Shown piece after piece: positions 6,912 through 14,510 of a DNA stretch of 64,000 nucleotides. The stretch's first letter is position 1. Every line of letters starts with the position of its first letter. Source of the DNA: an uncultured Spirochaetales bacterium (lineage in GTDB: Bacteria; Spirochaetota; Spirochaetia; Sphaerochaetales; Sphaerochaetaceae). The notes beneath the pieces were generated by a model. The model was not told the origin of the DNA. It did not search any database and saw only the letters and a program-made list of their open reading frames with translations. Location: positions 70,683 through 134,682 of the forward strand of contig CAKQWE010000003.1 in assembly GCA_934277975.1 (NCBI GenBank), given 5' to 3'. The position numbers and the translations under genes were made by a program.

Positions 6912-7784
6912 TTACTTGATGTTGTTGACCTCTTCAACGCTCATGTTTGCAGCCTTTGCTATGATCTCAACGGGAACACCTTGTTCCTTGAGGCTCTTTG
7001 CCATGCGGTTTCTTTCGTTGGCTTCGCCAATGGAAACGCCCTTAGCTTCTCCAATTGAGATTCCTTCAGCTTCACCTGCGGTTCTACCCTCGTCGTATTT
7101 GTCTTTGAGAAGGAACTCCAGCTTCATGTACTCTTTCCTCCAGTCGTCGTTTCTGTTGTACCTCTGCACGTACTTGTCCAGAACAGTCACAAGTTCGCTC
7201 TTTGTCTCCATCCCTATGGCCTCGACACCGCCGTTCAGATACCTGAACAGCTCGTCCATATCCAGGTTGGAGGCCCCCTTGGAGCCCTTGCTGTTCAGGA
7301 ACATGATATACCTGCGGTCCCCAAGTGGCAAGCCTTGGACGTTCTCGCACATTGTGGCGAACCTGTAGACCTTCTCGTCCTTCTCGAACGGGTCGAACGT
7401 GCAGAGGAATATCACATAGCTCGTCCTCATGCGTCCAAAGCCCTCTCCCTTGTCAAGCATGGCCACGTCCATGGACGACGAATACATCCTCGTCCTCTCC
7501 GCAAGGTCCGTGATTGATGTACGTTGGAGTTCTATGTCGTAGACCGTCCTTCCGTCGTCGAAGTACACATCCAGCCTCACGCCCCTTCTCATTGGATCGG
7601 ACAGTATGCCCATCTCCGCCTCCGGATGCCTTTCGTACCTTATGTCGGCTATGCGGTGTTCGTCACCGAATATGGCCTCAAGCAGCTTGATGCAGGCCCT
7701 CTTGTTCTTCATGACGGTGGTGAACATGAAGTTGTTCTCCAACGCCACATCGTTCCTGTTCCTTCCAATGGTGCTTTCCTTCAT
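6912..7784 (-). CDS. Rpn family PD-(D/E)XK nuclease / transposase-like protein
   Basis: Member of the Rpn family (recombination-promoting nuclease; 'PD-(D/E)XK nuclease family transposase'), 290 residues. The catalytic core is visible: RLDVYF with D72, then DIELQ with E85 and Q87. Downstream lie the RTRMYSSSMD block and the C-terminal degenerate repeats EGISIGEAKGVSIGEA, typical of this family. E. coli Rpn proteins are DNA endonucleases that stimulate recA-independent recombination. ATG 7784 has an AGAGAGG site 7 bases upstream; the longer frame to 7856 has none. A decayed copy lies 3 kb away (3983-4408). A 7-bp hairpin (7811-7827) lies in the leader and may limit translation. Confidence 0.85.
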   Translation of the reverse strand: MKESTIGRNRNDVALENNFMFTTVMKNKRACIKLLEAIFGDEHRIADIRYERHPEAEMGILSDPMRRGVRLDVYFDDGRTVYDIELQRTSITDLAERTRMYSSSMDVAMLDKGEGFGRMRTSYVIFLCTFDPFEKDEKVYRFATMCENVQGLPLGDRRYIMFLNSKGSKGASNLDMDELFRYLNGGVEAIGMETKSELVTVLDKYVQRYNRNDDWRKEYMKLEFLLKDKYDEGRTAGEAEGISIGEAKGVSIGEANERNRMAKSLKEQGVPVEIIAKAANMSVEEVNNIK

Positions 7785-8000
7785 ATGAAACCTCTCTTCG
7801 TTTGGATTGAAGGGCTTTGGAAGCCCTACATAATACCAGATACGAGAAACCTGCAATTTTCATTCACGGTTTTGGAAGGATTTTTGGAAAAAGTTCAGCA
7901 ATGTTTGATGTAACTTGCTGTCAGACCTGCAATTATCCAATGACAAGAAATTTTCTTCGCTTCCGTCAAAGACCCTTGTAAAAAACATTTCGAAAGTATG

Positions 8001-8029
8001 TTGACTTTTTGGGTGAAATAATCTACATT
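8001..8029 (+). promoter_or_regulatory. candidate promoter of tRNA-Tyr
   Basis: TTGACT (8001-8006), a 17-base spacer and TACATT (8024-8029) lie 12 bases before the tRNA-Tyr 5' end. Because no T-run terminator separates the tRNA from the following genes, the same promoter may drive the ykgJ-dnaG-rpoD series. Confidence 0.65.
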
Positions 8030-8040
8030 TTGCAAGTCAT

Positions 8041-8122
8041 GGAGAGGTTCCCGAGCGGTCAAAGGGGGCAGACTGTAAATCTGTTGGCTCAGCCTTCGAA
8101 GGTCCGAATCCTTCTCTCTCCA
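8041..8122 (+). tRNA. tRNA-Tyr (anticodon GTA)
   Basis: A class II tRNA with a long variable arm. Acceptor GGAGAGG pairs with TCTCTCC (one G-T), the anticodon GTA is at 8075-8077 and the discriminator is A at 8122. CCA is not encoded. The T arm is GAAGG-TCCGAAT-CCTTC, so position 55 appears to be C rather than the near-universal T (pseudouridine in the RNA). A 10-bp stem (8127-8136 with 8147-8156) follows without a T-run. Confidence 0.92.
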
Positions 8123-8126
8123 ACTT

Positions 8127-8156
8127 CAAGGTCTTCTTCGAAAGAGGAAGACCTTG
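8127..8156 (+). other. 10-bp stem-loop after tRNA-Tyr
   Basis: CAAGGTCTTC pairs perfectly with GAAGACCTTG around a 10-base loop. The next bases are ATTGTC, not a T-run, so it is more likely a processing or 3'-end protecting structure, or a weak terminator, than a standard intrinsic terminator. It ends 30 bases before the YkgJ start. Confidence 0.6.
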
Positions 8157-8186
8157 ATTGTCTATAGACGTTTTACAGGGACTGCC

Positions 8187-8627
8187 ATGGGTAGCTGTTT
8201 CTACGAAAAAGGACTTCGTTTCGAATGCCAATGCTGCAACTACTGCTGCAGCACTGAGCCGGGCTATGTCCTTTTGGGGGAGGACGATGTCACGAGAATG
8301 GCATCGTGTCTTGGCTTGGATAGGAAGAAATTCATAGATACCTACTGCCGCTATGTGGACATGGGGGCGTTCAAGATGCTCAGTCTTAAGGAGAAGGACA
8401 ACTACGACTGCATATTCCTCTGCGAAAAGGGATGCACGGTGTACAAGGCCCGTCCAAGGCAGTGCATGACATATCCGTTCTGGACCCATGTACTTGAAAG
8501 CGAAGAGACGTGGAACGAAGAGGCCAAGGCCTGTCCTGGAATAGGCAAGGGAAGGCTCTATACCAAGAAGGAGATTGAAGAGAAGCTTCAATTCCGAATG
8601 GACAACAAGCCAATCATGGTGCTTTAG
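8187..8627 (+). CDS. YkgJ family cysteine-cluster protein
   Basis: A 146-residue protein of the zinc/iron-chelating CxxCxxCC family (PF03692). The N-terminal cysteines form FECQCCNYCC, followed by the conserved PGYVLL, CIFLCEKGC-VY and RPRQCMTYPFW blocks. The metal and function are not established. ATG 8187 has an AGGG site 6 to 7 bases upstream; an upstream TTG (8154) lies in the post-tRNA stem and is rejected. The TAG stop is directly followed by the dnaG ATG, so the two genes are probably translationally coupled. Confidence 0.85.
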   Translation: MGSCFYEKGLRFECQCCNYCCSTEPGYVLLGEDDVTRMASCLGLDRKKFIDTYCRYVDMGAFKMLSLKEKDNYDCIFLCEKGCTVYKARPRQCMTYPFWTHVLESEETWNEEAKACPGIGKGRLYTKKEIEEKLQFRMDNKPIMVL

Positions 8628-10424
8628 ATGGCAAAGTATTCTGAAGCGGTCATAGAGGACATAAAGAACAGACTTCCCGTAAGCGAGGTCGTATCCCAGT
8701 ATGTAAAGCTCACAAGAAAGGGCGACAGGTACTGGGGGCTGTGTCCGTTCCACCATGAGAAGACACCTTCGTTCACTGTCCTTGACAGCGGTGGGTTCTA
8801 CAAGTGCTTTGGCTGTGGAAAAGGCGGCTCCATATTCGACTTCGTAATGGAGATGGAGCATGTAGGCTTCCCAGAGGCGGTCGAGATACTTGCGAAGAGG
8901 GCTGGCATTGAACTCAAGGAGGAATCTGAGGGTGAGAAGCGCCAGTATAGCAAGCAAAAGGCCATTGGAGAGCTGTACGACAGGCTGTACAAGACCTACC
9001 ACACGATACTTATGACCCATCCACAGGCAAAGGCTGCGCGCGACTACCTTGCAAAGAGGAAGGTATCGGCTGACACCATAGAGAAGTTCCAGCTTGGATA
9101 CGCCCCTGACGACCCAAAATGGCTGTATGGGTTTCTAAGGAAGAACAACTACTCTGAGGAGGTTCTCAAGGAAAGCGGGCTTTTCAGTCGCAACTACGAG
9201 ACTCTGCCTCTTTTCAGAAACAGGATAATGTTCCCCATAAGGACCTGGCAGGGAAACTGCGTTGCCTTTGGCGGAAGGGACCTCTCTGGTGAGAGCAGAG
9301 CCAAGTACATAAACACACCGGACACTGCCATATACAGCAAAAGGAACGTTCTATTTGGTTTCTACGAAAGCCTTTCCTCAATAAAGGAGAAGAAGGAGAT
9401 CACTCTCTGCGAGGGCAACTTCGATGTAATCTCCCTTCATCAGGCGGGACTTGCATACGCTGCGGCCCCTCTTGGGACGGCATTCACGGAGGAGCAGGCA
9501 AAGCTCATAAAGAGGTACTGCGACAGGGTGAACCTACTGTTCGATTCTGACTCCGCCGGTCAGAACGCCACGGCCAAAGCCCTGCTTATATGCCAAAGGC
9601 TTGACCTTTCGAACTTCGTGGTGAAACTCGAGGGTGCAAAGGATGCATCCCAGATGCTTGAGGAACAAGGGGAGCAAATGCTTGCAAAAAGTGCTGTAAA
9701 TGCTGTTGCAGGCTTTTCTTATCTTGTATCATCGGCCTTAAAAATGTATGATATACGACAGCCTAAAGGCAAATCATCTGTTTTCAAGGAGGTTAGGCCT
9801 TACCTTGACGCAACGAGCTCAGACATCGAGCGCCAGGGATATATAAAATATCTTTCAGACGTCCTTCGCATCCCGGAGGAGAAGATATTGAGCGACTACA
9901 TGAAGCAGCGGGGCACAGAGCCTGAACCCAAAGAGGAAGAGAAGGCAACGATAGGAATTGCGTACAATCCGCTCAAGGCTTCCACGGAACTCAATGCAAT
10001 GCTCATTCTAATGAAGAACAGGGATCTTTTCGAACGCTTCAGAACGAAGGTTAAGGTATCTGACATGGTCGATCCTTTGGCTAGGAAGCTCTACACCGTT
10101 CTTGAGGATGCTTCGCGTCAGGATGTACGGACCCCTGAAATGCTTCTTCAGATGATCGAGCAGCAGGAACTGAAGGATCTTACAGTTACCGCATTCGCCA
10201 GTCCAATGTACGACAGGTCCAATGCAGAGAAGGTCTTGGAGGACGCCGTGCTTCAGATAAGGCTTCGTCGCCTTGAGGAGAAGCGAAACAGAGTGCTAAG
10301 GCTTCTAAGCAGCGGGGAAATGGAGAATATGGACGCAAGTGAGGTTGGACAGTATCTTTCGATGAAGGCTTCGTTGGACAAGGACATCGAAGGACTCAAG
10401 GAAGAGATGGAACACAGGGAATAG
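8628..10424 (+). CDS. dnaG: DNA primase DnaG
   Basis: Synthesises RNA primers at the replication fork. The 598-residue protein has the CHC2-type zinc finger (C39, H42, C60, C63), the catalytic RNA polymerase core with a TOPRIM domain (CEGNFDVISLHQAG with the catalytic Glu, then DSDSAGQNA), and a helical C-terminal region that would bind the DnaB helicase. Length is normal for the family. It starts immediately after the upstream stop, has no strong ribosome binding site of its own, and is followed two bases later by rpoD, giving the dnaG-rpoD arrangement seen in many bacteria (without rpsU here). Confidence 0.97.
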   Translation: MAKYSEAVIEDIKNRLPVSEVVSQYVKLTRKGDRYWGLCPFHHEKTPSFTVLDSGGFYKCFGCGKGGSIFDFVMEMEHVGFPEAVEILAKRAGIELKEESEGEKRQYSKQKAIGELYDRLYKTYHTILMTHPQAKAARDYLAKRKVSADTIEKFQLGYAPDDPKWLYGFLRKNNYSEEVLKESGLFSRNYETLPLFRNRIMFPIRTWQGNCVAFGGRDLSGESRAKYINTPDTAIYSKRNVLFGFYESLSSIKEKKEITLCEGNFDVISLHQAGLAYAAAPLGTAFTEEQAKLIKRYCDRVNLLFDSDSAGQNATAKALLICQRLDLSNFVVKLEGAKDASQMLEEQGEQMLAKSAVNAVAGFSYLVSSALKMYDIRQPKGKSSVFKEVRPYLDATSSDIERQGYIKYLSDVLRIPEEKILSDYMKQRGTEPEPKEEEKATIGIAYNPLKASTELNAMLILMKNRDLFERFRTKVKVSDMVDPLARKLYTVLEDASRQDVRTPEMLLQMIEQQELKDLTVTAFASPMYDRSNAEKVLEDAVLQIRLRRLEEKRNRVLRLLSSGEMENMDASEVGQYLSMKASLDKDIEGLKEEMEHRE

Positions 10425-10426
10425 AG

Positions 10427-12427
10427 ATGACAGAGGAAAACAAACAGGAAATACTGCAGAAGCTGATCTACTCAGCTCAGAACGAAAACAAATTCACTGT
10501 ATCGGACTTGAAGGAATACCTTTTGTCCGAGCACGTCGATGCCGACGATGACATCGAATACTTCAAGAACCAACTCGAGAAGAAGAACCTGATAATCTCT
10601 GAAAGCGATGCAGAAACTCCGGATTTCATAGAGGAGCCTCCAACGGACGAAATGGAGGAGATCGAGGACGAAGAGGACGATGCCCTTCTGGGTGAAGACG
10701 AAGACGAGATCCTCGCTGACGACATGAATGCACTGGATGTCCAGGAACCGGCTGAGCCTGAGGACGAGTCCGATGACGAAGAGGACGACGATCTGGACGA
10801 AGAGGACGACAGGATAGACGAGAAGGACTCGTACACAAAGAGCTTCATCCTTGAGAACTTCAACGACGGTTCAGGTCCAATGGACACTATGGCCAACATA
10901 GACGAGGACGTGGAGCATGCCGTCCATAGACCATCGGTCCTTGGAACGGACAAGGGTGAAACGAGCTCAGACGACCCAATAAGGCTCTATCTCCGCGAGA
11001 TTGGAAAGGAGACGCTTCTCACCGCAGAGGAGGAGGTTGAGCTTTCCAAGCAAATGGAGGAGGGTGCCCTCATAATCAAGGGGGTCATCCACAAGTCCGG
11101 TATAATGATCACATGCTTTGCGAACATCCTTGAAAAGCTCAATACCCGCTACGAGGATGCCGAGGACTACAGTGCAAAGGACCAGAAGGAACTCATAACG
11201 GAGCAGAAGAGATACTCCACATTCTACAAGGAGTCCCTCAAGGAGTTCCAGAGCGCGCTTCGCAACTACGTGGAGCTCAAGCAGAACAAGCTTGCATCTG
11301 GAGAAGAGGTCCTCAGAAGCGACGAAATCGTAAAGAAGAAGAACCAGCTTCTCAAGAAGCTTTCCCAAATTGAGCTTCAGCCTGAAGAGATAAGCATGTT
11401 CACGGACAAGTTCATCAACGCAGAGCATGACATAAACGAACTCAAGAACAACAGGACAATCCTTGAGGAGAAGCTACATGTCTCCAACGACAAGGAGGTG
11501 AGGCAGCTTTCAAGGGACCTTGTCACCACAAGCAAACGCGATGCCGTAGAACAGCGCCTTGGAATGCAGCTTGAGGACATAAAGGAGCTCATCACCCAGT
11601 ATCAGACTACAGTGCGAAGCCTTAGGAAGATAGAGTTCGAGTTCGAAGACAGCTGTGATGTCATTCTGGCACAGGCTCAGGAGATCAAGCGTGGAATGAA
11701 GATGCTCAAGACTGCCAAGGACAGACTCATACAGGCGAACCTTAGGCTTGTCGTCTCAATTGCCAAGAAATACACCAATAGAGGCCTTCATTTCTTCGAT
11801 TTGATCCAGGAAGGGAACATTGGCCTCATAAAGGCTGTGGAGAAGTTCGAGTACCGTAAGGGCTATAAGTTCTCCACATACGCCACTTGGTGGATCAGAC
11901 AGGCCATCACAAGGAGCATAAGCGATCAGGCAAGGACGATTAGGGTCCCTGTCCACATGATAGAGCAGATCAACAAGGTCGTCCGTGAGTCCAGGATGCT
12001 CATGCAGACGCTTGGAAGGGAACCCTCCGACGAGGAGATCGCCCAGAAGCTCGGCTGGCCTGAGAGCAAGGTCAAGACCGTCAAGAACGTTGCAAGGGAG
12101 CCAATAAGCCTCGAGACCCCTGTTGGAGAGGAGGAGGATTCCCTTCTTTCGGACTTCATCGAGGACAAGGAAGTCGAGAACCCTGCAACGCAGACATCGT
12201 TCGCACTGCTTCAGGAGCAGCTTCAGGAAGTACTTTCCACACTTCCGCCAAGGGAGCAGGAGGTTCTCAAGATGCGTTTTGGCCTTGAGGACGGATACTC
12301 ATTGACACTGGAAGAAGTTGGGTTGTATTTTGAAGTGACAAGAGAAAGGATCAGACAGATCGAAGCCAAGGCACTCAGAAGGCTCAGACATCCAAAGCGT
12401 GCCAAGAAACTCAAGGATTACGTTTGA
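10427..12427 (+). CDS. rpoD: RNA polymerase primary sigma factor
   Basis: Housekeeping sigma-70 factor, 666 residues. Region 1.1 is followed by a very acidic linker (about residues 63-130, rich in D and E), then region 1.2 (DDPIRLYLREIG), a non-conserved insert of about 230 residues, and regions 2 to 4. The -10 recognition segment TYATWWIRQAITRSI and the C-terminal helix-turn-helix VTRERIRQIEAKAL are intact. The promoters found in this window fit its TTGACA/TATAAT specificity. The gene is two bases after dnaG and 27 before the zinc-ribbon gene. Confidence 0.97.
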   Translation: MTEENKQEILQKLIYSAQNENKFTVSDLKEYLLSEHVDADDDIEYFKNQLEKKNLIISESDAETPDFIEEPPTDEMEEIEDEEDDALLGEDEDEILADDMNALDVQEPAEPEDESDDEEDDDLDEEDDRIDEKDSYTKSFILENFNDGSGPMDTMANIDEDVEHAVHRPSVLGTDKGETSSDDPIRLYLREIGKETLLTAEEEVELSKQMEEGALIIKGVIHKSGIMITCFANILEKLNTRYEDAEDYSAKDQKELITEQKRYSTFYKESLKEFQSALRNYVELKQNKLASGEEVLRSDEIVKKKNQLLKKLSQIELQPEEISMFTDKFINAEHDINELKNNRTILEEKLHVSNDKEVRQLSRDLVTTSKRDAVEQRLGMQLEDIKELITQYQTTVRSLRKIEFEFEDSCDVILAQAQEIKRGMKMLKTAKDRLIQANLRLVVSIAKKYTNRGLHFFDLIQEGNIGLIKAVEKFEYRKGYKFSTYATWWIRQAITRSISDQARTIRVPVHMIEQINKVVRESRMLMQTLGREPSDEEIAQKLGWPESKVKTVKNVAREPISLETPVGEEEDSLLSDFIEDKEVENPATQTSFALLQEQLQEVLSTLPPREQEVLKMRFGLEDGYSLTLEEVGLYFEVTRERIRQIEAKALRRLRHPKRAKKLKDYV

Positions 12428-12454
12428 TTTTATATATAGGTAGGAGTAAGGTAA

Positions 12455-13291
12455 ATGAAGGAAATCTACAACACACTCAGCCAGCTTCAGGACGTTTTGG
12501 CTAGGATGTTTGAAATCGAAGACAAGATCAAGGAAATCCCAAAGGCTTTGGCCGACAAGGAAGCCGTGCTGCAAAAGACAAAGATTACTTACCTTGAACT
12601 TCATGACAAGAGCGAGAAAGTGAAGGAAGATCTCAAGAACCTCCGCATAAGGCTTGATGAGGCCGGTGTGAAGAGGGAGACCAGCGAGAAGATGATGGAG
12701 ACCATCACCCAGGCCAGGGAGTTCGAGACACTTCAGAAAGAGATAGAGGATGCAAAGAACGCCGAGCAGACGCTCAGAAAGAGCCTCATTGCCAAGGAGA
12801 AGTTCTATGACGAGCTCAACATGAAGCTCTCCGTACAGGAGGAGATCATGGCTCAGCAGACCCAGGAGGTCGAAGAGGAGACCGCCGTCAAGGACGCACT
12901 CATTGCGGAGAACCAGGCTGTTCTTGATGAGATCGTCGCAAAGAAGGACGAACTTGCAAAGGACCTTGATCCAAACCTTGTGTTCAAGTTCGAGAGGATC
13001 ATCAGGAACAAGGGCGGTGTTGGAATCGTTCCAGTGCATTCCATCGTATGCGAAGGCTGCCACATGACGCTTCCTGCACAGTTCGTCAATGACGTAAGGC
13101 GTGAGGACGAGATAAAGTTCTGTCCATACTGCAGCAGAGTCCTCTACTATGAGGAAAGCGAGGACAGCGATCATCTTGATGCTCTGTTCGATGCCTCCGA
13201 CGATGTGGAAGACGGCGACGAAGAGGGTGGCGACGACAGCGATGGAGGTTTCATCTCCGACGACGAGTTCAGCAACCTTGACACTCTTTGA
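12455..13291 (+). CDS. coiled-coil C4 zinc-ribbon protein
   Basis: A 278-residue protein of the PF02591 type. A long coiled coil (about residues 5-175) precedes a zinc ribbon with C199, C202, C223 and C226, then an acidic, glycine-rich tail. Proteins of this architecture are known from chlamydiae and spirochaetes; nucleic-acid binding has been suggested but the role is not settled. It has an AGGAG site 9 bases upstream. It follows rpoD and is followed within 25 bp by RNase P RNA. Confidence 0.85.
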   Translation: MKEIYNTLSQLQDVLARMFEIEDKIKEIPKALADKEAVLQKTKITYLELHDKSEKVKEDLKNLRIRLDEAGVKRETSEKMMETITQAREFETLQKEIEDAKNAEQTLRKSLIAKEKFYDELNMKLSVQEEIMAQQTQEVEEETAVKDALIAENQAVLDEIVAKKDELAKDLDPNLVFKFERIIRNKGGVGIVPVHSIVCEGCHMTLPAQFVNDVRREDEIKFCPYCSRVLYYEESEDSDHLDALFDASDDVEDGDEEGGDDSDGGFISDDEFSNLDTL

Positions 13292-13315
13292 TTTCGCTTT
13301 TGATATTTGAATCGT

Positions 13316-13655
13316 AAGGTTCTTCAAGCAATCGCTTTGGCGCTGGTCTTCCAGCGCCCGAGAGGAAAGTCCGAGCTCCATAGGACATGACGCCGGGTAA
13401 CGCCCGGGAGCCGTAAGGCTACAGACAGTGCAACAGAAAGCAAACCGCCTGCTTTGCAGGTAAGGGTGAAATGGTGGGGTAAGAGCCCACCGGGAGCGCA
13501 GCAATGCACTTCGCATGGTAAACCTCGTCAGGAGCAAGGCCAAGAAGCGTGTGGGTAGTCCGTCCAATACACGCGGGTAGGCTGCTAGATGCTGTCGGCA
13601 ACGGCAGTGCCAGATAGATGATTGCATAAACAGAACTCGGCTTATGAAGGGCCTT
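13316..13655 (+). ncRNA. rnpB: RNase P RNA (bacterial class A)
   Basis: The catalytic RNA of RNase P, which trims tRNA 5' ends. Universally conserved segments are present in order: GAGGAAAGTCCGAGCTCCAT (CR I), the ACAGAAAGCAAACCGCC block, GGTAAGGGTGAAA, GGTAAAC, and the 3' ACAGAACTCGGCTTA. P1 is an 11-bp helix (AAGGTTCTTCA 13316-13326 with TGAAGGGCCTT 13645-13655, two G-T pairs). The T-run starting at 13654 makes the 3' end look like an intrinsic terminator built on P1. No clear promoter is seen in the 25 bp before it, so it may be cotranscribed from upstream. Confidence 0.96.
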
Positions 13656-13683
13656 TTTTTATTTTCTTAGAAAGGGGGATTGT

Positions 13684-14484
13684 ATGAAAAGACATTCTTT
13701 TTTTGCAGTCTCCCTTTTTCTTCTGCTTTCGCTGTGCTTTCTTGTTTCCTGCATGGATGCGGAAAAAAGCTATAGGGAAGGGGACTATGAAGGCGCTGTA
13801 AAGGCACTTGAATGGAAGAAGGATCTTACCAACGAAGACTACATCATAAAGGCCGACAGCCTTTTTGCATTGGGTCTCTATGACGAGTCCCTAAAGAACT
13901 ACATGCTCTTTCTCCTTCTTTCCAACACCTCCGCTCCGCAACGCCAACACGCAGTTGGGCGCTTCGTCCAACTTAACTGTCATGATTCGCTTACTGTCCT
14001 CATCGTTGACAAGTCCGATGGCTTTGAAGCCAGAAAGGCTCTATACAAAGCATACGCTGGACTTGGCGACACAGAGCGTGCCGTCGATATCATTGGACTG
14101 CTTTCCAATGAGATGACCCATGTCCAGCTTGTTTCGTTTGTGTTGGAGCGTCCAGTTGGCGGTGATGTCATAGCTAGGCTTTTCTCCTCGTGGCAGAAGG
14201 AGTTGCAGGACTCTGACAAGGACGCCTTCTTGGATTTGCTGTGTAGCTATTCGGAGATGGATGGTCTTGGCGAGCAGTCCACAAGGATCTGCCTTGAGAC
14301 TACGGATGCCATGATTGGCGATTCGTACTACACTTTGGATGATGTATTGCTTTCCAAGTTGCTGAAGACCAAGGGGAACATCCTTGAAAAGCTATATGAT
14401 AGGATAAATGCAAGGATGTATTGGAATCAGGCATACAGACTCAACCCCAGCGATGAGTCACTTGTGGAAAAACTTGGTAGATAA
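13684..14484 (+). CDS. TPR-like lipoprotein
   Basis: A 266-residue protein with a lipoprotein signal peptide and lipobox LVSC (Cys23), then helical repeats of TPR character (for example YREGDYEGAVKAL and ALGLYDESLKNYML). It would be anchored to the periplasmic face of a membrane. It starts at ATG after a GAAAGGGGG site. No specific function is recognised. Its position right after rnpB and before the radical SAM gene suggests co-transcription with the latter. Confidence 0.75.
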   Translation: MKRHSFFAVSLFLLLSLCFLVSCMDAEKSYREGDYEGAVKALEWKKDLTNEDYIIKADSLFALGLYDESLKNYMLFLLLSNTSAPQRQHAVGRFVQLNCHDSLTVLIVDKSDGFEARKALYKAYAGLGDTERAVDIIGLLSNEMTHVQLVSFVLERPVGGDVIARLFSSWQKELQDSDKDAFLDLLCSYSEMDGLGEQSTRICLETTDAMIGDSYYTLDDVLLSKLLKTKGNILEKLYDRINARMYWNQAYRLNPSDESLVEKLGR

Positions 14485-14510
14485 TTGGTTTGTAGTTAAG
14501 GAATTGTGGA

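Noticed and set aside
8037..9020. 327-codon frame on the minus strand
   Set aside because: It is antisense to tRNA-Tyr, the YkgJ gene and dnaG, which have clear family matches; composition reflects the opposite strand.
12299..13627. 442-codon minus-strand frame
   Set aside because: It spans rpoD, the zinc-ribbon gene and RNase P RNA in antisense; no family resemblance.
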